DNA of 64,000 nucleotides from positions 1-64,000 of the forward strand of contig JAWPGT010000075.1 in NCBI GenBank assembly GCA_034638255.1. Reading direction: 5' to 3'. How positions within the stretch are numbered: the first letter of the stretch is position 1; each line of letters begins with the position of its first letter. Both the position numbers and the translations under genes were made by a program. Below are positions 59,151 through 64,000 of the stretch, piece by piece. Below the pieces are notes generated by a model, which worked only from the letters and a program-made list of their open reading frames with translations, ran no database searches and was not told where the DNA came from. The DNA is from Coprinus comatus. Lineage: Eukaryota > Basidiomycota > Agaricomycetes > Agaricales > Agaricaceae.

Positions 59151-59675
59151 CTTAAATTAGTGAATGGAACAGTGGTACACAAAGTTAACGATCCGAAGTA
59201 TGAAGAATAGCTTAAGTTGTATTAAAAGGAATATTAGTTTGTATTAGTGTTAAATACAACCTGAAGAGAAACTTTTCATATTACATCATCCGAATCTCAA
59301 TTGGAATCTTCATGAAACCAGTATTGACTTTCCTATCTAACGCCAAATTCAAAGTTAAGAGGATGATGTACTTGCAATTTAAAGTACTGCATCTAGAATG
59401 CTACTAGATCTCCGTGTGTCAAGAATGAGATCAAAATGATGGTTGGTGTCAGGTCGGTCACTCGGTGTTTGAACAGTGAACTTCTGATCGAACATCGACC
59501 TACCAACTATGCTCTCAACAGAATCATGAATAATCGAGTATCTGAGCTCTATGTGTTTGGGGGTATAAGACACTAGAAGTGTTTGTAGGTAGTTGTCCAA
59601 CATAAATATAATTATGTCCGATAACTCTCTACACCACCATTCAATTCCTTCAACGACAACCCTATACATTTATCC
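59151..59675. other. Intergenic region with a weak copia-like trace
   Basis: Minus-strand frame 59669-59379 contains TPKHIELRYSIIHDSVES, faintly like the KHIDxRYHxIRD segment of copia RNase H. The rest of the frame does not support a retroelement. Otherwise non-coding. Confidence 0.25.
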
Positions 59676-60044
59676 CTATCCCATCATGGCTGCAGCACCA
59701 CCAGCAACGACAGCGCCGGCGGCCACAACTGTCTGACCGATAGCTGGTGCAGCAACATATGTACCAGCGCTCTGTAACAAGGAAAATAGTCCTGTTGTTG
59801 CGCCACCATAGATACCAGACTGTAACGTGGCTGCGATAGAGCCTAGTATACACGAGGTATAAGTTTAGTTTTTCAACAAGTAAGATGAGCGATTAGGCAT
59901 ACCGCCAGCCACACCAGAGGCAGTGAAGCCTAAACCCCCCAACAAAGCAGCTCCTCCAGCAGGGATGAGTGCAACTCCTCCAGCTAACATGGTAGCTCCT
60001 GCAACGAGGGTGGTGGTAGTTGAATTAGAGAAAAACCACGACAT
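59676..60044 (-). CDS. IFI6/27-like (ISG12 family) small membrane protein, 102 aa
   Basis: Exons 60044-59903 and 59842-59676 join in frame. The product is MSWFFSNSTTTTLVAGATM followed by a glycine/alanine-rich hydrophobic body: GGVALIPAGGAALLGGLGFTASGVAGGSIAATLQS across the intron, then GATTGLFSLLQSAGTYVAAPAIGQ. This is the LGFTAxGVxxGSxAAxxQSxxYGG..GLFSLLQSAGA core of the IFI6/27 family. In animals these proteins insert in mitochondrial or nuclear membranes and influence apoptosis. In fungi their role is not established. It lacks the N-terminal helical domain of its neighbour and sits about 100 bp downstream of it in the same direction. The intron falls at the same codon in both genes. Confidence 0.85.
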
Positions 60045-60150
60045 TGAAGTTTCTGTGCGTGTGATTGTGGTAGTAGTGGGCGGAAGGCGGTTCTATCTTA
60101 TAGGGGTTTTATTAACACTGGTGCCCAAACATACACAACTTTGAGAAGTT

Positions 60151-61140
60151 CTATTTATAACATAGACGCGGGTCAACGTTCCAGGGTGTAAAAAGAGGAG
60201 TATCACCAATGTCACCGACGGCTGTAACTGCAGCCTGAAGTACATTGGCGTTGCACTCGCTAGCATCTTCAGTGGATAATAATTTTTCGGGTAAAGTAGC
60301 AGCTGCGACGCCGCCGCTAACAAGTCCCACACCAGCAATGATCTGACCGATGGCGGGCGCTGCTGCAGTGGCGCCAGCAGACTGCAAGAGTGAAAACAAG
60401 CCTCCTGTCGCACCACCATAAAATGTAGATTGAGCACCAGCAGCGATAGAGCCTACAGTACGTAAAGGTGATGTTGAAATTCGTTGATCAGATCCCTTGC
60501 TTAGAAGAATGATTATTCACTGACCGGCAGCTACGCCCTCGGCAGTAAATCCTACAGCTCCTAGAAGTGCAGTGCCCATTATTGGTAGTAAGACAACGCC
60601 TCCCACCCCAGTTGCGACTTTTCCGGCAATCTTTACTAGGATCTGCGGTCAGACAGAACTGTATCATTGAACCCGCATGATGCACGTACACTTCCTGTTA
60701 CTTTCCTTGTTTTCTGAATAGAGCAATTGAGTGGATCCGGAGATTCAATATACGAATCAACACTTACCGCACATCTTTAGAAACTCTTCTCTAAAATCAA
60801 CCCACTTCCAATACCTCCCTTCATGCAACCACCCAGGCCATTTTCGCACCTGGTGTATCCTCGCGGTGATTTGTACTCTAAATTTTACCGCCTCTTCAGT
60901 TGCATCTGGAACATCTGTAGATCGTGGTAGCCATGATATAACTGCATTTGCGTGATGGTATGAGTGTATTCCACGTTTCTCGCATTTCTCCCTCACGTCC
61001 TTTAGCCACAACACCAACTCAGTGCGTGAGGCCAATGGACCTGGGAAAGGAATGGGATGCTCCCTCGGATGATCGGTATGCCATTGGTGGAGAACTTGTA
61101 GAAGGATATGTGGTTCGAGGAGTCCTTGTGGTAATTGCAT
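60151..61140 (-). CDS. IFI6/27-like protein with N-terminal helical domain, 261 aa
   Basis: Exons 61140-60768, 60635-60525 and 60452-60151 join in frame. Residues 1-124 form a soluble, probably helical domain: GLLEPHILLQVLHQWHTDH, FPGPLAS, ELVLWLKDVREKCEKRGIHSYH, EEAVKFRVQIT, WPGWLHEGRYWKWVDFREEFLKM. A short link (VKIAGKVAT) leads to the IFI core: LLGAVGFTAEGVAAGSIAAGAQSTFYGG, GLFSLLQSAGATAAAPAIGQIIAGVG. The tail ends TPWNVDPRLCYK with two cysteines (AsnCys.. at SECNAN and LCYK). The architecture suggests a regulated membrane-inserting protein, with the helical part as sensor or inhibitor; this is inference. A TATAAATA lies about 80 bp before the ATG. The first exon and its promoter are duplicated at 7.4-7.9 kb. 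Confidence 0.85.
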
Positions 61141-61220
61141 GGTGTTGAGTGTTCAATCAGAAGTGGTGGGCGCCAGATGGTATATGTGAGGCTGTTGTTT
61201 GATCACATGGTAACTGTCGA

Positions 61221-61228
61221 TATTTATA
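61221..61228 (-). promoter_or_regulatory. TATA box of the IFI6/27-like gene
   Basis: TATAAATA on the minus strand lies 81-88 bp upstream of the ATG at 61140. The flanking TGTGATCAAACAAC block and GGTTGAAATGGCAT block are also present at the 7.5-kb copy. Confidence 0.6.
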
Positions 61229-61230
61229 AG

Positions 61231-61881
61231 TCCCTCCGATGTTGATGGGCTCCGCACAACCAGTGCTGTGAACAAATGCCATTTCAACCTAAGCTACTAT
61301 TACACAACCTGTGTTCAAATCTTCCACAAATGTATTTATATTGCACCTAGAGCTTTTCTTTGAAATAAAATTATTATGATAGATTTGGATTAACTCTATT
61401 CAAATACACCAGATTCGTCGAGCCTTTGCCCTGCTCATGAAATCCCATTATACACTGAATGAAAGATGGTCTAAATTTCTCGGAAGCGGGGCACAACTTA
61501 AATATTGCCGCAGTATTTGCATAGAAAGTACAATCTGAGATTTGATTATTTGCGTTGAAAAGTTTATACCACAGAACTTCGAGTGTACTGAAGATCAGCA
61601 TAAGCATGAGCAGCTATAGTATTTTTGTTAGTAGACATACATATATTGCCTATACGTAGTACATCTCTAAATCATAGAACACTCGGGGATATGTATGTTG
61701 CGTTGAGAAAATTAGGTATTTTCAATGTCCGATACTACTAACATCAGCGGTGCACGTTCCACCACTCAATGTACAGAAAACATTAATACTTAAATTATCC
61801 GAGTTTGACATGTTCGAACCCACAACCTCCGAATAATCTGTGTGGCTGTGTGCGGCGTGGGACTTGCCTAATAATCAACGA
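61231..61881. other. Divergent region between the IFI6/27-like gene and the DNA glycosylase gene
   Basis: AT-rich and non-coding apart from short open frames. It should contain the promoters of both genes. Confidence 0.4.
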
Positions 61882-63347
61882 ATGCGCCAAGGGCGTCTGG
61901 AGACTGGAACTTCTTTTCCCATCACTCCTGACATGATTAAACCAGAATCAGAAGACGAAACCCAAACCGTGTGTCTCGACGCCATCCGTAACACGCTATC
62001 TGCTTTCATATACAAACCTGACCCAATAAAAACTGAGTCAAAACTCCATACTCTACCATCAACACCAATTGGTGAACTTAGGCGGAGTCCTCGTAAGCCA
62101 ACGCCTTCGCAGCGTTATACGCCATACGACGAAGACCTTCTGCCTACACCTGCACCTATCCCTCGTTCTCGCTCATCAACCAGTTCGCCATTTCATAAGA
62201 AGGTGAAAGGAAAACGGGGATTCGCCCCCGCGGAACGTTACAGCCATTTGGCTCCTTTGCCTGACTATTTCTGCGAAGAGCTAGATAGTCAGTACTGAAT
62301 TTCACTCTGTTGATTGATATGTGAATGACGAATCCCTTGTGATAGTTGTTTTTTGCGGAATCAAGTATGTTTTATACCTTTTTATTTTTTATTTCGATCA
62401 GACTAACATATAATCTATCTTTGTAAAAGCCCTGGTCAGAAGTCTGCCGAAGTAGGACATCATTTTAGTGGCCCTACAAATCATTTCTATCCCTGCTTGT
62501 ACGAGTCAGGTTCGTTGAACCATCCAACCTTGCCGATCTGAGTCACAGTTCGTCCTCGTAGGCTTAACTTCTGAACGCATTCGACCAACCGAGGACTACA
62601 CTCTTCCAGACCGTTTCTCATTAGGCCTGGTATGTATGCACTCCAAATACGAATGACTACTGGTTTATTCCAATCATAGACGAATCTTGTTGATAGACCA
62701 ACTGCTGAAGTACATTCATTAAATACATACCTATGTCCTTCGTTACTACTAACTAAAAATCTGCGTCTTTAGCAAAATGAACTTTCAAGAGCCGAACAAG
62801 TTCAATCTGTTCCAACATTTCTCGAGAAGGTTACCCGCTACAGGCCCCTAATTATATGCTTCGTTGGATTGGGAATAGCTGACATCGTCAAATCTCGAGT
62901 TCTCCCAGTAAGCCTTTCTTTCCTTACAACTACATATGCGAACTGACTTCATTTTAAATACTATTTGTAGAAATCTGACAAGAAGAAGAAAATCCCAACC
63001 ACGTATGGTGTACAACCGTACAAACTAGTACACAATACCAATACCAGTACGTTTCTCAGATCGCATCATTCACAATCTAACATGTATTTGGTTACCGGTA
63101 GTAGAATATTCAGTCCAAGAAACGTTGTTTTTTGCTGTTGCGAGTACGTCTGGACGTGTAGTTCAGTATCATGTAAGTGGACTTCAAATCCTTGCCCAAT
63201 CTCTGTGATAACCAACTAATGAAATTCTTAATACAGAAATCCCACAAAATCGAAATGTTCAAGGAGCTAAAAGATTTGCGTAATAAAGTAAAAGAGAAGA
63301 AATATGACACAAGTGACATACCTGCTATCGAGGTCACTTCTCTTTAA
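61882..63347 (+). CDS. Thymine-DNA glycosylase (Mug/TDG family), 331 aa
   Basis: It removes thymine or uracil opposite guanine, starting repair of deaminated 5-methylcytosine or cytosine in the nucleus. Nine exons join in frame: 61882-62287, 62346-62364 (19 nt), 62430-62509, 62562-62629, 62680-62709 (30 nt), 62773-62907, 62971-63046, 63102-63172 and 63237-63347. The N-terminal 120 residues are basic and disordered (ELRRSPRKPTPSQRYTPY). The catalytic domain holds IVFCGINPGQKSAEVGHHFSGPTNHFYPCLYESG with the GINPG motif, then LGLTNLVDRPTAE, LIICFVGLGIADI, and ASTSGRVVQYHK, the second signature, in which the usual P-S-x-S-G is A-S-T-S-G. The start at 61882 is the first ATG in the open stretch; an in-frame stop lies 48 bp upstream. 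Confidence 0.88.
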
Positions 63348-64000
63348 CTTGATGTATCTACATCTTATCTTTTGGGCGTCTAGATAATGATTTCCATCCC
63401 AATATAGGTCAGGGCCGCTGCACTTTCACTCCCCAATGCCTTAACCGATGTTAAAGGCTGTTAGCAGTAGAAGCCAGGAGACAGGTTTGTAGTCTGTGGC
63501 GCCTTTTGTTTAAATTTATTTGGTTTCTGAGTTGAGTCCAGTCAGGTGAAGTCACTTGACAGACTCCGATTAACTAGAAAGCGCCGATCGCGCTTATAAC
63601 CTCACGTTAGTGGACGTATTTCGAACAAATGTGTTATGAAGTGCAAGAATTGTGTTGTAGTAATATCAAGTTGAAGAGTAAGTAACTTGAGCTGTAATGA
63701 AGATTGGATTATTAAGAGACGTAGTACAGGCTGCAATGAGTAAAGGAATGTATCAGCAGCTCCTGGGATGAGGCCAAGCTAGGCATCGCATCGCAGCCAG
63801 CTAGCTCAAAAGGTGGTGCCAATTGCTTGTTTTATCAAGCAACTCATGAAAAAAAGCAGCCCTAAAGTTGCTCGCCAATAAAGGATTTCATCACGTGAAA
63901 ATCAACCCAAATACTAAAACCTAATTAACGTTCGGCGAATTTACGGTTGCCTTCCCCTACTCCATTCCATCCATTTCCCACTTCATTCCTGATCTGTTAC
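63348..64000. other. 3' intergenic region to the window end
   Basis: No ORF, RNA gene or repeat recognised. A gene may begin beyond the window edge. Confidence 0.4.

Noticed and set aside
59379..59669. Minus-strand frame with TPKHIELRYSIIHDSVES, like copia RNase H
   Set aside because: Only one short segment resembles the family; the rest of the frame and the surroundings show no retroelement structure.
61795..61845. GGTTCGAAC on the minus strand, like a tRNA T-loop
   Set aside because: The T stem does not pair, no A box is found at the right distance and no acceptor stem forms.
1..64000. CRISPR array, rRNA operon or bacterial genes
   Set aside because: No regularly spaced identical short repeats with unique spacers, no rRNA-like sequence, and genes have spliceosomal introns throughout.

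Overview
The window is nuclear DNA of a filamentous basidiomycete, most likely an Agaricomycete. Genes are cut by many 45-110 bp GT-AG introns and include micro-exons. The gene families fit: IFI6/27-like proteins, DUF6593-type proteins, F-box/LRR proteins, MYND/MSS51-type proteins, GH31 and MFS transporters. The retroelements are of fungal gypsy and copia type. Base composition is AT-rich. I see no rRNA, convincing tRNA, CRISPR array or prokaryotic operon.

Layout. 0.4-5.5 kb: a GNAT acetyltransferase (+) facing a very large telomeric Rap1-type protein (-) with two Myb domains. 6.2-7.2 kb: a hAT-like MITE. 7.5-7.9 kb: a truncated, promoter-bearing copy of the helical N-terminus of the IFI6/27-like gene found intact 53 kb away. 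8.1-23.2 kb: a nested retrotransposon complex. An old gypsy element lost its reverse transcriptase region. A truncated copia element (A) sits in it, and a full-length copia element (B, identical 218-bp LTRs, TSD CCTCC) sits in A. B itself carries a 2.0-kb TIR element and two solo LTRs. When the three insertions and one TSD copy each are left out, B has one frame of 1,840 codons with a single TGA.

24.1-43.4 kb: a cluster of at least six DUF6593-type genes, several with the same three-exon structure and a 67-nt second exon, interrupted only by a GH31 alpha-glucosidase (36.9-40.2 kb). One cluster gene carries a second, near-identical copy of the 2.0-kb TIR element inside an intron. That element contains a tandem array of about 171-bp units whose halves are bounded by consensus splice signals in the gene's sense orientation. 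This is the most unusual structure in the window.

43.9-63.3 kb: a MYND/MSS51-like gene, an F-box/LRR gene with a frameshift, an unrecognised single-exon gene, two MFS transporters (allantoate-permease-like and DHA1-like), two decayed F-box copies in tandem that share a stop codon position, two adjacent IFI6/27-like genes and a nine-exon thymine-DNA glycosylase gene.

Across the window, most premature stops in repeats and decayed duplicates are explained by CGA to TGA. This suggests C-to-T decay at CpG sites acting on repeated DNA. Exon boundaries were set by eye from splice signals and reading-frame arithmetic; gene models marked as unresolved remain so.
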